Positions 24,692 through 32,914 of a stretch of DNA of 36,108 nt are shown here, one piece after another. The stretch lies in contig NZ_BMTR01000045.1 of assembly GCF_014649775.1 (NCBI RefSeq), positions 1 to 36,108 on the forward strand, given 5' to 3'. Origin of the DNA: Streptomyces longisporoflavus. Its GTDB lineage: Bacteria > Actinomycetota > Actinomycetes > Streptomycetales > Streptomycetaceae. The first letter of the stretch is position 1. Each line of letters starts with the position of its first letter. Made by a program: the position numbers and the translations under genes. A model generated the notes under the pieces. That model had not been told where the DNA came from. It did no database searches and worked only from the letters and a program-made list of their open reading frames with translations.

Positions 24692-25852
24692 ATGATCTAC
24701 ACCGAGGCATCGATGGACTCCTTGCGGCAGACGGGGGACGCGCTCGCCGACGCCACTGTCGCCGAACTCTTCGAACGCGGCCAGGTCGGCACGTTCAACA
24801 CCCTGATGCGATACGTCTCCACCGCCGGCTCACCCCTGCCGGAAGGGCTTCCGGACGTCGCTCGCGAATACCTCGAAGCGACCCGTACCCCGCCGGCGTG
24901 GGTGGACTGGGGAGAGATGGAGAAGGCCCGGCTGTTCTTCATCGACAACAACGTGCACATCTCCACCGCGCTGTCCTTCGCCTCCATGCCCGCCTGCTAC
25001 GTCGTCCCGCACGTGGCGAAGCTGCTGTCGACCACCCATGGACTGAAGTACCCGTCCAAACGGATGGCGGAGACCGGGCAGTTCACCGTCTACCTCATGC
25101 AGCCCGACGCCTTCGAAAGCGGCAGCCGCTTCATTCCAGCCGCCCAGAAGGTCCGCCTGCTGCACGCCTCCATCCGCCACCACCTCACCCGCGAGAACCG
25201 GTGGGAAACCAGCGTGCTCGGGACGCCGATCTGTCAGGAGGACATGATCGGCGGACAGATGTTCTTCTCGATGCTCGTGCTGGACAGCCTCCACCGCCTG
25301 GGCATCCACATGTCGACAGAAGGCGCGGAAGCGTACTACTACGCCTGGCGCGTGGTCGGCGCCATGCTCGGCGTCGACCAGGAAGCCGTCCCCACGACCG
25401 TCGACGACGCCCGCCGCTTCCTCGACCTGTACATGGTCCGGCACATGGGGCCCTCAGAGGAAGGCGCGCATCTGACCCGGCAACTCATCGACCTGTACGA
25501 GGAAGTGGTGCCCGGGACCGTGCTCGACCCGATCGTCTCCGCCCTCATCCGCTTCCTCGTCGGAGACACCTGCGCCGACTGGCTGGCAGTTCCCCGCACC
25601 CCGTGGGACACCGTCGTCAAGACCGTGCCCCATCTCCTGGGCGTACTGGAGACGATCGAGGACCGCTCCCCCCTCGGCGCCTGGGCGCTGGACCGCCTCG
25701 GCCATCTGACCAGCGTTCTCGAACTGTCCTCCCTCACCCGCGGACGCGTCATGCACTACGCCATCCCCGAGCAGCTCAAAAAGGATTTCGGCGTCTCCAA
25801 CGCGGTCCCCCGCACCCACCGGTGGACCCCACCAGCCGCCACGGTCCACTGA
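24692..25852 (+). CDS. DUF2236 / MpaB-like (Lcp-related) oxygenase
   Basis: This 386-aa all-helical protein has the DUF2236 landmarks: AWVDWGEMEKARLFFIDNNVHISTALSFASMPACYVVPHVAKLL, KRMAETGQFTVYLMQPDAF, KVRLLHASIRHHLTREN (the conserved RxxHAxxR region), and GGQMFFSMLVLDSLHRLGIHMSTEGAEAYYYAWRVVGAMLGV. Relatives include rubber oxygenase Lcp, a haem protein that cleaves polyisoprene, and fungal MpaB, which oxidatively cleaves a farnesyl chain. ATG 24692 with GAGGA upstream is preferred over an ATG at 24656. Position behind a prenyl synthase suggests oxidation or cleavage of a prenyl chain (inference). Confidence 0.9.
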   Translation: MIYTEASMDSLRQTGDALADATVAELFERGQVGTFNTLMRYVSTAGSPLPEGLPDVAREYLEATRTPPAWVDWGEMEKARLFFIDNNVHISTALSFASMPACYVVPHVAKLLSTTHGLKYPSKRMAETGQFTVYLMQPDAFESGSRFIPAAQKVRLLHASIRHHLTRENRWETSVLGTPICQEDMIGGQMFFSMLVLDSLHRLGIHMSTEGAEAYYYAWRVVGAMLGVDQEAVPTTVDDARRFLDLYMVRHMGPSEEGAHLTRQLIDLYEEVVPGTVLDPIVSALIRFLVGDTCADWLAVPRTPWDTVVKTVPHLLGVLETIEDRSPLGAWALDRLGHLTSVLELSSLTRGRVMHYAIPEQLKKDFGVSNAVPRTHRWTPPAATVH

Positions 25853-25951
25853 CCGCCAGTCTCTCACCGGCGCAGAGGGGGACGCGTAGACAGTCGCCGA
25901 CCTGGCTGGCCAAACGGCTTCAAGGCCGTAACCGCCAGTCGACACGAGGGC

Positions 25952-26368
25952 GGCCTGGAAGGCGTCATCCGTGGACAGCGGCGCCGCACCACGATTCCTG
26001 AGCCGTCCGCACCCCGGCCGCCCGGACTGGTCAACCGCCGCTTCGCGGCGAGCCAGCCCGACCAGCACTGGGTCACCGACCTCACCTATATCCGCACCCG
26101 GACGGGCTGGGTCTACGTTGCCTTCGTCCCGGACGTGTACTCGCAGATGATTGTCGGGGGCAACTCGTCACCCACATGCGCACCGATCCCCCCTGCTCGC
26201 ACGGGAGATGGCCTTGCGGAGGCAGGGAAGACTGGCGGCACCAACTCCCCGGCGTATCTGGTCTGGCTGTACGCCGAGGAGAGTTCGTCATACAGCCAGC
26301 CGGACTTCTCGCCCCTCGTTCATCGACTGCCTGGCTGGACGAGTTGAGTACGGTCCCATCAGGTGCCG
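25952..26368 (+). pseudogene. IS3-family transposase (OrfB) N-terminal/core remnant
   Basis: The first frame reads GLEGVIRGQRRRTTIPEPSAPRPPGLVNRRFAASQPDQHWVTDLTYIRTRTGWVYVAFVPDVYSQMIVGG, which contains the first catalytic Asp (VTDLTY) of the rve domain. A shift near 26155 gives QLVTHMRTDPP and a further shift LLAREMALRRQGR. After that the sequence decays, with loose matches such as STVPSG before the LtrA stop. OrfA and the second Asp/Glu region are not recognisable. Confidence 0.82.
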
Positions 26369-27691
26369 TCAGCGGTCTTCGGCAGCGAGGTGCTGCAGCA
26401 TCTGCTGCTGGTGGCGGTGGCCGACCGTCTCGTAGCCAAGGACGGTGACGAAGGGGGCGAGCATGACCACGAGCAGGCAGACCGCGATCGCGACGCCCGC
26501 GACGGCCAGGAGGACCGCGGCCAGGAGGACGGCGAGGGTGAGGGAGATCAGGAGCACGTGGAACCGGTCTGCCGCCGACAGCAGCAGGGTGTGCAGCAGA
26601 TAGACCATCAGCAGGTAGAGGCCGACCGGGAGGGCCAGGGACAGGACCACGGCCACGTCACCGAGCTTTGAGTGATGTTCGAGGTGGAGGCCGGCCACGT
26701 GCAGTCCGGCGCCGGCGCCGGCGATGCCGATGAACAGGGGGATGTGTCCGTAGCCGAAGAGGTATCCGCGGCTGCGGCGGTGGACGAGGATGTCACCGAA
26801 CGGCGTGGCGAAGTAGACCCACCACATGCCGAAGGTCAGGCCGACACCGGCGATGACTACAGCGATCGCGTTGCCGGTCCAGTGCGTGCCATCCGCCCCG
26901 CCGAGCAGTTCGCCCGAGGAGGCGACAGTGCCCACGACGCCCTCGCCGAGCACGATGATGGCGAACAGGCCGTAGCGCTCGGCGACGTGGTGCGGGTGCC
27001 AGGGAGTGCCCCCCGCGGAGCCCTGGGCGAGCAGCGGCAGGCCCAGTTCCAGCGCCCCGAGGACGATGAAGGCGGTGAACACGGCGGCCAGCGGGAGAGC
27101 GGTGAAGGCGATGACGATCCAGCCGATCTGGACGATCGCAGTCCAGCGGATGTTGGCCATGCCGACGTCGTGAAAGGCGGGAGAGTCGTGGGCGGCACGC
27201 CACCACTGGACCAGCATGGCGATGCGCATGACGACGTAGCCGAGCACCATGACCCGTAGTTCGAGGTGCTCGCCCTCCTCCACGGAGTGGAACATCGTGG
27301 GCAGACCGAGGGAGAAGACAACGACGCCGATCATCTGGACCATCGTCAGGGCGCGATAGAGCCAGTCATCGGTGCCGAAGGCGGAGGCGAACCAGCTGAA
27401 GCTGATCCAGGCGACGCTGATCGCGAACATCGCGAGCACGAACGCGGTGACCGCCTGCCCGGCGTGGCCACCGGCGACCATCTCTGCGAAGCGGGACGAA
27501 GCGGTGCCGACGGCGACGACGAAGGTGAGGTCGAACAGGAGCTCCAGTGGCGTGGAGACCCGCCCGTGTTCCCCCGGGTCGCGTCCGGTCATCGGGATCA
27601 GCCGATGCGACAGCCGGGCGATACCGGGACTGTCGGGGTTCTCGTGCTTGGCGGGGCGCTGTTGCCTGTCGGGCTGGTGGTGATCACTCAT
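26369..27691 (-). CDS. ltrA: Low-temperature requirement protein A (LtrA) family membrane protein
   Basis: This roughly 440-aa polytopic protein has about twelve hydrophobic segments. It carries the family N-terminus VSTPLELLFDLTFVVAVGTASSRFAEM, then AFGTDDWLYRALTMVQMIGVVV, HVAERYGLFAIIVLGEGVVGTVASSGEL and FATPFGDILVHRRSRGYLFGYGHIPLFIGIAGAGAGLHVA. LtrA was named from Listeria growth at low temperature, and its biochemical role is unresolved. Several Met codons lie at 27703-27691; I chose the last (MSDHHQPD). The end of the gene abuts an IS3 remnant, so the last residues may have been affected. Confidence 0.92.
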   Translation of the reverse strand: MSDHHQPDRQQRPAKHENPDSPGIARLSHRLIPMTGRDPGEHGRVSTPLELLFDLTFVVAVGTASSRFAEMVAGGHAGQAVTAFVLAMFAISVAWISFSWFASAFGTDDWLYRALTMVQMIGVVVFSLGLPTMFHSVEEGEHLELRVMVLGYVVMRIAMLVQWWRAAHDSPAFHDVGMANIRWTAIVQIGWIVIAFTALPLAAVFTAFIVLGALELGLPLLAQGSAGGTPWHPHHVAERYGLFAIIVLGEGVVGTVASSGELLGGADGTHWTGNAIAVVIAGVGLTFGMWWVYFATPFGDILVHRRSRGYLFGYGHIPLFIGIAGAGAGLHVAGLHLEHHSKLGDVAVVLSLALPVGLYLLMVYLLHTLLLSAADRFHVLLISLTLAVLLAAVLLAVAGVAIAVCLLVVMLAPFVTVLGYETVGHRHQQQMLQHLAAEDR

Positions 27692-27944
27692 GCCCATCAT
27701 CATGTCTGCCGTCTGCCGGTTCGAGCCGCACGGCCCGCTATATACGGCTGCCTCATCGGCGCAGACATGCGCACCGGGCAAGTCCCGGCGAACCCGCGGC
27801 CGACGTCGGCCGCGTCATGCAGCGGCTGAAACGGTCAGTTAGCCGATGTCCTGCATCAGGAGGCACGACTCGTTCGGCTGGATCGTGTCAGCCCGGGGCT
27901 GCGGCACTCAGAGGATCTGCCGGATCAGGTGATGTCGAGGGTTG

Positions 27945-28160
27945 TCAGGGGCGGGCGGCGTAGCGGCTGTGCTGGCGCAGGCCGGTAGCAATGGTGTCGT
28001 AGGCGGGGAGGCGGAGTGCGCCGGTGGCCGGTTCGCGCAGCGTGGCCGTGGCCCGGCGCCCTTTGCGTGACAGGAGCCGGTGCCGGCTCGACGCGATGTC
28101 CCGGAGCCTGTCGGGTACGGCGGCGATCCACAATTTCGGGCCGGGCCGGCGTGGCTGACA
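27945..28160 (-). CDS. Possible C-terminal gene fragment of unknown family
   Basis: On the minus strand, RRPGPKLWIAAVPDRLRDIASSRHRLLSRKGRRATATLREPATGALRLPAYDTIATGLRQHSRYAARP ends at a stop at 27945. The sequence looks more protein-like than its surroundings, but the upstream part (to 28340) is Arg/Pro/Ser-rich and no start with a ribosome site is visible. It may be the end of a truncated gene. No function proposed. Confidence 0.3.
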   Translation of the reverse strand, partial: CQPRRPGPKLWIAAVPDRLRDIASSRHRLLSRKGRRATATLREPATGALRLPAYDTIATGLRQHSRYAARP

Positions 28161-28271
28161 CGGGCGCGCAGCATGTCGTCGGCTCTCCCCGCCGGGCGCG
28201 AGCGGCGGGGACATCGCGGCGCGAGGGATCAGGAGGTGACAACCGTGTCCTTCATGCGTGCGTACCGGGGA

Positions 28272-28306
28272 CCGGCCAGGGGCGGTGGGCAGGTGCCCCT
28301 GGCCGG
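28272..28306 (-). terminator. Hairpin downstream of the secreted four-Cys protein
   Basis: Perfect 12-bp arms CCGGCCAGGGGC (28272-28283) and GCCCCTGGCCGG (28295-28306) flank an 11-nt loop and lie 50 nt after the stop codon of the minus-strand gene at 28357. The stem is strong and there is no long T-run. Confidence 0.65.
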
Positions 28307-28356
28307 AGCGGGAGCGCGATGGTGCGCTTCGGGCAGGCAACCGCAGCGGGGCGCGG

Positions 28357-28827
28357 TCAGTTGCAGGCGTGGCCCCAGCCCATCTCGGGGCGCCAGGTCT
28401 TGCTGCTCGCGCTCCCGCCCTGCTTCTTCCAGGTGAACTTCGCCTGTACCTGGAAACTGTTCGTCGGCCACCTGCACGGGTTGACCGACGAGGTGCCGGC
28501 CAGGTCCTGGGTGCGGTGCCAGCCGTCGCTGTCCTTGGCGGACTTCACCGTCAGCGTCCTGGTGCCGTTGAAGCGCAGGAGCTTCACGTCGTTGACCGCG
28601 ACCGTGTAGTTGCCACCCCCGGCGGTGTCGGTGATCTTCGCCCGTGCCCGGTAGGTGTCGGCCTCGTCGTCCCACCATACGGTCGCACAGCGCTTGACCT
28701 GCTTGCCGTAGCACTCCCAGGTGCTGTCCGCGGACGCCATGGACGGTGTGAAGACGATCGATGCGCCCACCGCTGCGGCGGTGAGCCCAGTAGCCGTGCC
28801 GATCCGGCCGAGTTGCTTGAGCCTCAT
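28357..28827 (-). CDS. Small secreted protein with four cysteines
   Basis: This 156-aa protein has a Sec signal peptide (MRLKQLGRIGTATGLTAAAVGASIV..., predicted cleavage after ASA at residue 33). The mature 123-aa part is rich in Thr, Lys and Trp with alternating hydrophobics, which suggests a beta-rich extracellular domain: WECYGKQVKRCATVWWDDEADTYRARAKITD, YTVAVNDVKLLRFNGTRTLTVKSAKDSDGWHRTQDL. Cys39, Cys47, Cys118 and Cys155 could form two disulfides. The ATG has GAAGGGAA 5-6 nt upstream. It is monocistronic with its own hairpin terminator. Family not recognised; function unknown. Confidence 0.85.
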   Translation of the reverse strand: MRLKQLGRIGTATGLTAAAVGASIVFTPSMASADSTWECYGKQVKRCATVWWDDEADTYRARAKITDTAGGGNYTVAVNDVKLLRFNGTRTLTVKSAKDSDGWHRTQDLAGTSSVNPCRWPTNSFQVQAKFTWKKQGGSASSKTWRPEMGWGHACN

Positions 28828-29135
28828 GAGGTTCCCTTCCGATGTCCCGCGGCCGTTGGACGGCCGCCGGGTCTCCAGCGCTTGGCGACGGGAACGCTAG
28901 CCGGGAATCAGGGGTGAACCCTGAGGCGTGCGGTGCTGTTGCGCAGCCGTGACAACTTCCGGATTCGGCTCCCGCCGCCAGCCGATCGAGTTCCGGATCT
29001 TCCAGGGCGCGAGCGACGGTCGGCCAGGAGGTGACGTCTGGGCAGTACCCGGCGTGCTTGGTGGAGCCGGCGCTCTTCGGGTGAAACGACTCCCGACTGA
29101 GGCACTGGTCGTTGGCGGCGGCACCTCACAAACAG
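28828..29135. other. Spacer, nothing assignable
   Basis: The first about 60 bp are the leader of the secreted-protein gene. Beyond that, several open frames overlap on both strands to 29135, but none has a recognisable motif, a good start or a ribosome site. Confidence 0.35.
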
Positions 29136-29718
29136 TCAGCAGGTCCGTGTCCGGTCTACCTCGTATTCGCTGATCAGCCACCGATCCCCCACGGCTGCGG
29201 CTTTGGCGGTCACCGGCCTTCGGTCGGGCTCCTGGGAACCCTTTATGACGGCGGACTTGCCCGTCGACTTGTAGACGGTGTCCGACGGGCTGCTGTCGAG
29301 GCAGTCGGAGAGGACGGCCGTCTTCGGCTTTCCGTGCAGGTCGACCGAGTTGATCCCGGGAGCGGTGCGCGGCTCGCCGACGACCTTCAGGCCCCGTTGT
29401 TTGTACCAGTCGAGCGTGACCAGCACGCCGCCCGTGCGTACTTCTGCAGGCTGGCGTTGTCGAGCTTCCCGGTGCGATACGCCTCGGTTTCCACCGTGTG
29501 CATCCCCTCATATGCAGCCAGGATCTGCCCCTTGGCCTTTTCCTCGGCGGACTTGGAGGGTGTCGCTTTCGGTGATGCCGTCTTCTCGGGTGCGGGGGCG
29601 GACTTGGCTGAGTCGCCGGTGGAGGAGCACCTTGCTGCGCCGCCCACCAGTAGCGCGGCGACGACGGCCGCGCGGCTCTCGCCGACCGCGATCGTGGCCT
29701 GTCATGCCCCAGATGCAT
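29136..29718 (-). pseudogene. Secreted lipoprotein broken by two frameshifts
   Basis: Three frames must be joined: MHLGHDRPRSRSARA (from ATG 29718), then VVAALLVGGAARCSSTGDSAKSAPAPEKTASPKATPSKSAEEKAKGQILAAYEGMHTVETEAYRTGKLDNASLQKYAR (lipobox-like GGAARC and Pro/Lys/Ser linker), then after about 29430 VLVTLDWYKQRGLKVVGEPRTAPGINSVDLHGKPKTAVLSDCLDSSPSDTVYKSTGKSAVIKGSQ and YEVDRTRTC. The domain resembles actinobacterial secreted proteins of the SnoaL/NTF2-like lipoprotein type (AAYxGMHTVETEAYRTGKLD). Sequencing error at one or both shifts cannot be excluded. Confidence 0.72.
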
Positions 29719-29942
29719 CTGTGTTTCCCCTGTCTCGTCTGCCAGTTGACGACACGCTAGATGGATTCCATCCGCGTCGGCGGATCAAGGCTGAGCAGTT
29801 CGTGCAAGCCGCGGGGCGGGAGGCAGCCGCCCGACCAGATCGGCACCACCACGGTCGCGGGCAGTGTGATCGGATGGTCCGCTGCGCCGGGCACCGAAGA
29901 AAAGCGGGTGCAGTGGCTCCGGGTTGTCGTTAGAACGAGGGC

Positions 29943-30587
29943 ATGGGTTTGTGGGCCGACACGTTCATCGCACCTTTGTCGCCGTCGCTCCTTGCGCCGG
30001 AGGACTTCGAGCGCCTGGTCGTGGACCTCGGCCGGGAGCGGCTGGTGCGCACGCCGTGGATGCTGCTGGCCGGCTCACTGTGCGTGAATGCCGGACTGGG
30101 CTGGGGTGGCGTCGTGGGGCGGGCCCGGTTCGAACCGCCCGCGATCGGGACGGAACTCCTCTCCGAGGACGGCGTTCCCGGCCCGGACAGCGAGCCGCCC
30201 CCGTGGGGAGTCTCGGTCGAGCGGGCGGTCTTCTTGGCCCGCGGCGAAAGACTCGACGACCTGGCGCCCGCCCTGCGCGACGCCCCCTACGGCCAACAGG
30301 ACATCGCCGTCGCCTTCCACTGCCTCGACTTCACCAACCCAGCGATCCTGGACCACTACTGGTACGAGGACGAGCGCACCATGCTGGCCTGCTACGCACT
30401 GGCCGCGCCGCAGAACCGGCCGCTGGAGGCGGACACCAGGGGCCGCTCCGGGGGCCCCGTGCACCCCGTGCAGACCTGCGTGATCAACACGTGGAAACAC
30501 GGCGACGGCCCCGCCTGCCCCGCCATCAAAACGGTGGCCGCCCGGCACCTCGGCCCCGCACTGGTCACCGGCGACACCCAGGGATGA
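29943..30587 (+). CDS. Conserved hypothetical protein (214 aa)
   Basis: This soluble, Pro/Leu/Asp-rich protein has no signal peptide: WADTFIAPLSPSLLAPEDFERLVVDLGRERLVRTPWMLLAGSLCVNAGLGWGGVVGRARFEPP, then VSVERAVFLARGERLDDLAPALRDAPYGQQDIAVAFHCLDFTNPAILDHYWYEDERTMLACYAL. Codon use and composition are clearly coding. I do not recognise the family. The ATG has CGAGGG 3-4 nt upstream. It is an isolated gene 245 nt before a MerR regulator on the same strand. Confidence 0.8.
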   Translation: MGLWADTFIAPLSPSLLAPEDFERLVVDLGRERLVRTPWMLLAGSLCVNAGLGWGGVVGRARFEPPAIGTELLSEDGVPGPDSEPPPWGVSVERAVFLARGERLDDLAPALRDAPYGQQDIAVAFHCLDFTNPAILDHYWYEDERTMLACYALAAPQNRPLEADTRGRSGGPVHPVQTCVINTWKHGDGPACPAIKTVAARHLGPALVTGDTQG

Positions 30588-30770
30588 CTTTCGCCTCGCA
30601 CCCGGCACCGGCTGTCGGCGGTCAGTGGGAATTCCCGGCGGCGGCCACTTTAGCGGGGAGCTGTCGGGCCGCCGGTGGCCACTCTGCGTTCCCCGATGGT
30701 TCGTCGTTCCTGATCCCTCCCGGCGGCAGCCAGGGCCCGGCTCCAGTGGCACCGCCTGGATGGGGTGTTG

Positions 30771-30791
30771 CACATGCCGTAGCGGCATGTG
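30771..30791 (+). promoter_or_regulatory. MerR-type palindromic operator
   Basis: CACATGCCG (30771-30779) and CGGCATGTG (30783-30791) are perfect 9-bp arms around TAG, located about 40 nt before the MerR start. TTGCAC (30768-30773) could be a -35 box. With 19-nt spacing the -10 would be TGGGGT, weak but with the lengthened spacer typical of MerR-controlled promoters. Autoregulation is likely. Confidence 0.6.
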
Positions 30792-30831
30792 GTGGGGTCG
30801 GGGCACCACGGCACGAAAGGCTCCATCTGCG

Positions 30832-31722
30832 ATGTACCCCTCCCTCACGCCTCCCCGGCAGGTCAAGATCGGTGATGCCGCTGCGTTCGCCGGGATCACC
30901 CCACGCGCCATCCGCCACTACCACGAGATCGGTCTGCTGGCGGAGCCAGAGCGCGGCGGGGACGGCCGCCGCCGCTACGGCTATGACGACATGATCCGCC
31001 TGCTGTGGATCCGCAAGATGGCTGATGCCGGTATCAGCCTGGACGACATGCGGGTCGCCTTCGGCGAAGCCCGGGACGAAGCTGGAGACGAAGCCCTGGA
31101 CCAAGCCCCGGATATCGAGTCGGTCCTGAGCAGGCTGGAGGAAACCCTGGCGGCGCAGGAGGCCGCCATCAAACGTCGGCGCGCGGCTGTCCAGCACCTG
31201 CAGGCGGTGGGCAACCCGCTGGGGCTGCTCTCCGAACTGGTCACGGACCGGCTCAGCCACCTGCCCCCGGGCGCGTTGCGCCCCTGCGATCTGGACGCCC
31301 TGCTGGTCACGGAACGGATCTTCGGGCCGCTGGGCGCCGCCATCCAGGCCGGCACGTTCATCGTGCTGGCCACCCACCCCGGCCTGCGGGCCGAGGAGGA
31401 CCGTCTTGAGGCGGCCGAGGCCGCCCTCGACGACGGCGTCGAACCCGACGACCCGCGCGTCGAAGAGCTCGCCGTACAGCGATGCGCTCACCAAATGGCC
31501 CTCAATCAGGCCATCGAGGCAGTTGGCCTCGACGCGGCCGAGGAGAAGATCTTCGAGATCTACGACGCCGACCTGCAAGGGGAGGAGGGCACAGAGATGA
31601 GTGCCGCCTCAGCGATCACCAAGATGCCTTACGACTTCTCTCCTGCCCGGACACGCTGCATGGAACTCGCCGGACGGCTCTTCGGCGAGGCCCTTGCCGA
31701 CGCCCACTCCGCGGACAGCTGA
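30832..31722 (+). CDS. MerR-family transcriptional regulator with large C-terminal domain
   Basis: This 296-aa protein has an N-terminal MerR HTH (VKIGDAAAFAGITPRAIRHYHEIGLLAEPERGGDGRRRYGYDDMIRLLWIRKMADAGISLDDMR, residues about 10-80), a helix LSRLEETLAAQEAAIKRRRAAVQHLQ (dimerisation coiled coil) and a C-terminal helical region of about 160 residues. That is longer than metal-sensing MerR proteins (about 140 aa) and suggests a bulky organic ligand, as in drug-binding members. No conserved Cys pair for metals is seen. A 9-3-9 palindrome lies upstream. No obvious target gene is adjacent downstream. Confidence 0.92.
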   Translation: MYPSLTPPRQVKIGDAAAFAGITPRAIRHYHEIGLLAEPERGGDGRRRYGYDDMIRLLWIRKMADAGISLDDMRVAFGEARDEAGDEALDQAPDIESVLSRLEETLAAQEAAIKRRRAAVQHLQAVGNPLGLLSELVTDRLSHLPPGALRPCDLDALLVTERIFGPLGAAIQAGTFIVLATHPGLRAEEDRLEAAEAALDDGVEPDDPRVEELAVQRCAHQMALNQAIEAVGLDAAEEKIFEIYDADLQGEEGTEMSAASAITKMPYDFSPARTRCMELAGRLFGEALADAHSADS

Positions 31723-31875
31723 TCGCCCGTGCCTGGCACCGACGTGGCCCGACAACCGGTCACGTTCATCCGCATGAGGCCGATCGGGCCAGACGTCGAG
31801 CCCGAGCCGTAACCAGGAGTGACATCACAACTGGCCGTACGTGGGATTTCGAACTGGCCGCTGACAACCGGCTCC

Positions 31876-31936
31876 GGATACTTCTGTACTTGTCAGGAAG
31901 TTACCCAGCCGGACGAGCGTTACTTTGCAACAAGTC
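31876..31936. promoter_or_regulatory. Two orphan DUF24-like half-site pairs
   Basis: TACTTGTCAGGAAGT and, about 25 nt on, TACTTTGCAACAAGT both match TACTT-N6-AAGT, the pattern expected for HxlR/DUF24 operators and similar to the ACTT...AAGT sites at 1805-1836. They sit in a locally AT-richer patch with no intact gene on either side, so they may be the promoter of a deleted gene. Confidence 0.35.
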
Positions 31937-32075
31937 AAAAAGTTTCACCGGCCGCCGCTCCGCACCGCACCGCACCCGTCTGTTGCCGTCAGAACCCAGT
32001 GCAGGCCCGGGAGAGCAGTTCTCATCCCGGGCCCGCGTGCACGCCAGGTTCAACGACCGGCACGCCGCCGCGCAG

Positions 32076-32366
32076 TCACGACCCGCTGGCGGTGTACCCC
32101 ACGCCCTGCTCACCGCCGTCGGGCGGAGGCTGGGCATAGCCATACTGGCTGACGCACACCCCGGCCTCGCCCGGAATGCGGTAAGGCTCGCTGGGGCCAA
32201 TGGCGTTCAGATGCGCGGCGATCGCGTACGCCACGGCACTGGCCGTCTCGGCGTGCAAGGTGATGCGATCCACGCCCGGCTGGGCCAGGGCGGTGATGAG
32301 CTCGCGGGCCCTCGCCTTCGTCAGCCGCTTCGCGGCCGTCGCGGAAGGACCCCTGTACGGACGCCC
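32076..32366 (-). pseudogene. Small truncated gene fragment
   Basis: The minus-strand frame reads PYRGPSATAAKRLTKARARELITALAQPGVDRITLHAETASAVAYAIAAHLNAIGPSEPYRIPGEAGVCVSQYGYAQPPPDGGEQGVGYTASGS and stops at 32076. It opens right after a TGA near 32375 and has no good start except GTG 32273, which lacks a ribosome site. It looks like the end of a real gene whose front was removed at the hairpin region. Family not recognised. Confidence 0.35.
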
Positions 32367-32400
32367 GCGTCACCCACCGGGCCCCGGTCGGTGACGCGGG
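32364..32400. terminator. Long GC-rich hairpin, possible bidirectional terminator
   Basis: The outer arms CCCGCGTCACC (32364-32374) and GGTGACGCGGG (32390-32400) pair perfectly over 11 bp. Inside, ACCGGG and CCCGGT extend the stem after one C/C mismatch. It lies 50 nt after the stop of the minus-strand gene at 32450. Confidence 0.6.
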
Positions 32401-32449
32401 AAGCCGGACACGCTCAGCGGCGGCTGGGGGTCCGTACCCCGCGACACGA

Positions 32450-32662
32450 TCATTTGTGGTCGACGTACCACTTCGTGCAGCTCTTGCCCCCGCTCTTCGG
32501 GAAGAGACAGGTACGCACGGCGTAGCTGTAGCCGTCGCCGGTCTGCAGCCGCACAGCACGCGTCGCCAGCTGGTCTTCGACGTTTGCCTCGTAGACGTTC
32601 GCCGTGTCCCCGCAATTGTCGTAACAGCCCACCGTGGCGGGATGCTGCGGCCTGCTGGTCAT
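32450..32662 (-). CDS. Short Cys-containing protein, probably truncated at its N-terminus
   Basis: This 70-aa protein reads TVGCYDNCGDTANVYEANVEDQLATRAVRLQTGDGYSYAVRTCLFPKSGGKSCTKWYVDHK, with four Cys and a beta-rich pattern like the last part of a secreted actinobacterial protein. There is no signal peptide. An in-frame TAG lies just before ATG 32662, at a point where the plus-strand fragment also begins, so its front was probably lost at a recombination junction. It is followed by the long hairpin. Confidence 0.5.
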   Translation of the reverse strand: MTSRPQHPATVGCYDNCGDTANVYEANVEDQLATRAVRLQTGDGYSYAVRTCLFPKSGGKSCTKWYVDHK

Positions 32663-32668
32663 CTTGAA

Positions 32669-32896
32669 CTTCTAGTCGCTGCGGCATCGGCTTTCGGCCC
32701 GTTGATCGACGCCACCTCGATCGTCGCCGGTGCCCTGATCGCCGCAGCAGGCACCGGGGGCATTCTGGTCGCCCTGTTCCGCCTGCACGACCCCGCCCCG
32801 CCGGGCGACGACGCGCTGGTGGGTGAGGGTGATCTGCGCGAGGCTCCGGCCGGTGAGCAGCCTTGGCGTTCCCGATGGGAGCTGCCCCCCGGGTAA
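32669..32896 (+). pseudogene. Membrane-protein C-terminal fragment
   Basis: The frame gives ASAFGPLIDATSIVAGALIAAAGTGGILVALFRLHDPAPPGDDALVGEGDLREAPAGEQPWRSRWELPPG, with one membrane segment and a charged tail ending at a TAA at 32894-32896. The frame upstream of about 32669 is merely the antisense of the Cys-containing fragment, so the true N-terminus is missing. Convergent with the MFS gene. Family not recognised. Confidence 0.35.
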
Positions 32897-32914
32897 GCGG
32901 CCGGCGCTCCGAGC

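Noticed and set aside
23152..24693. 513-codon minus-strand frame
   Set aside because: Antisense to the polyprenyl synthase, which has both aspartate-rich motifs.
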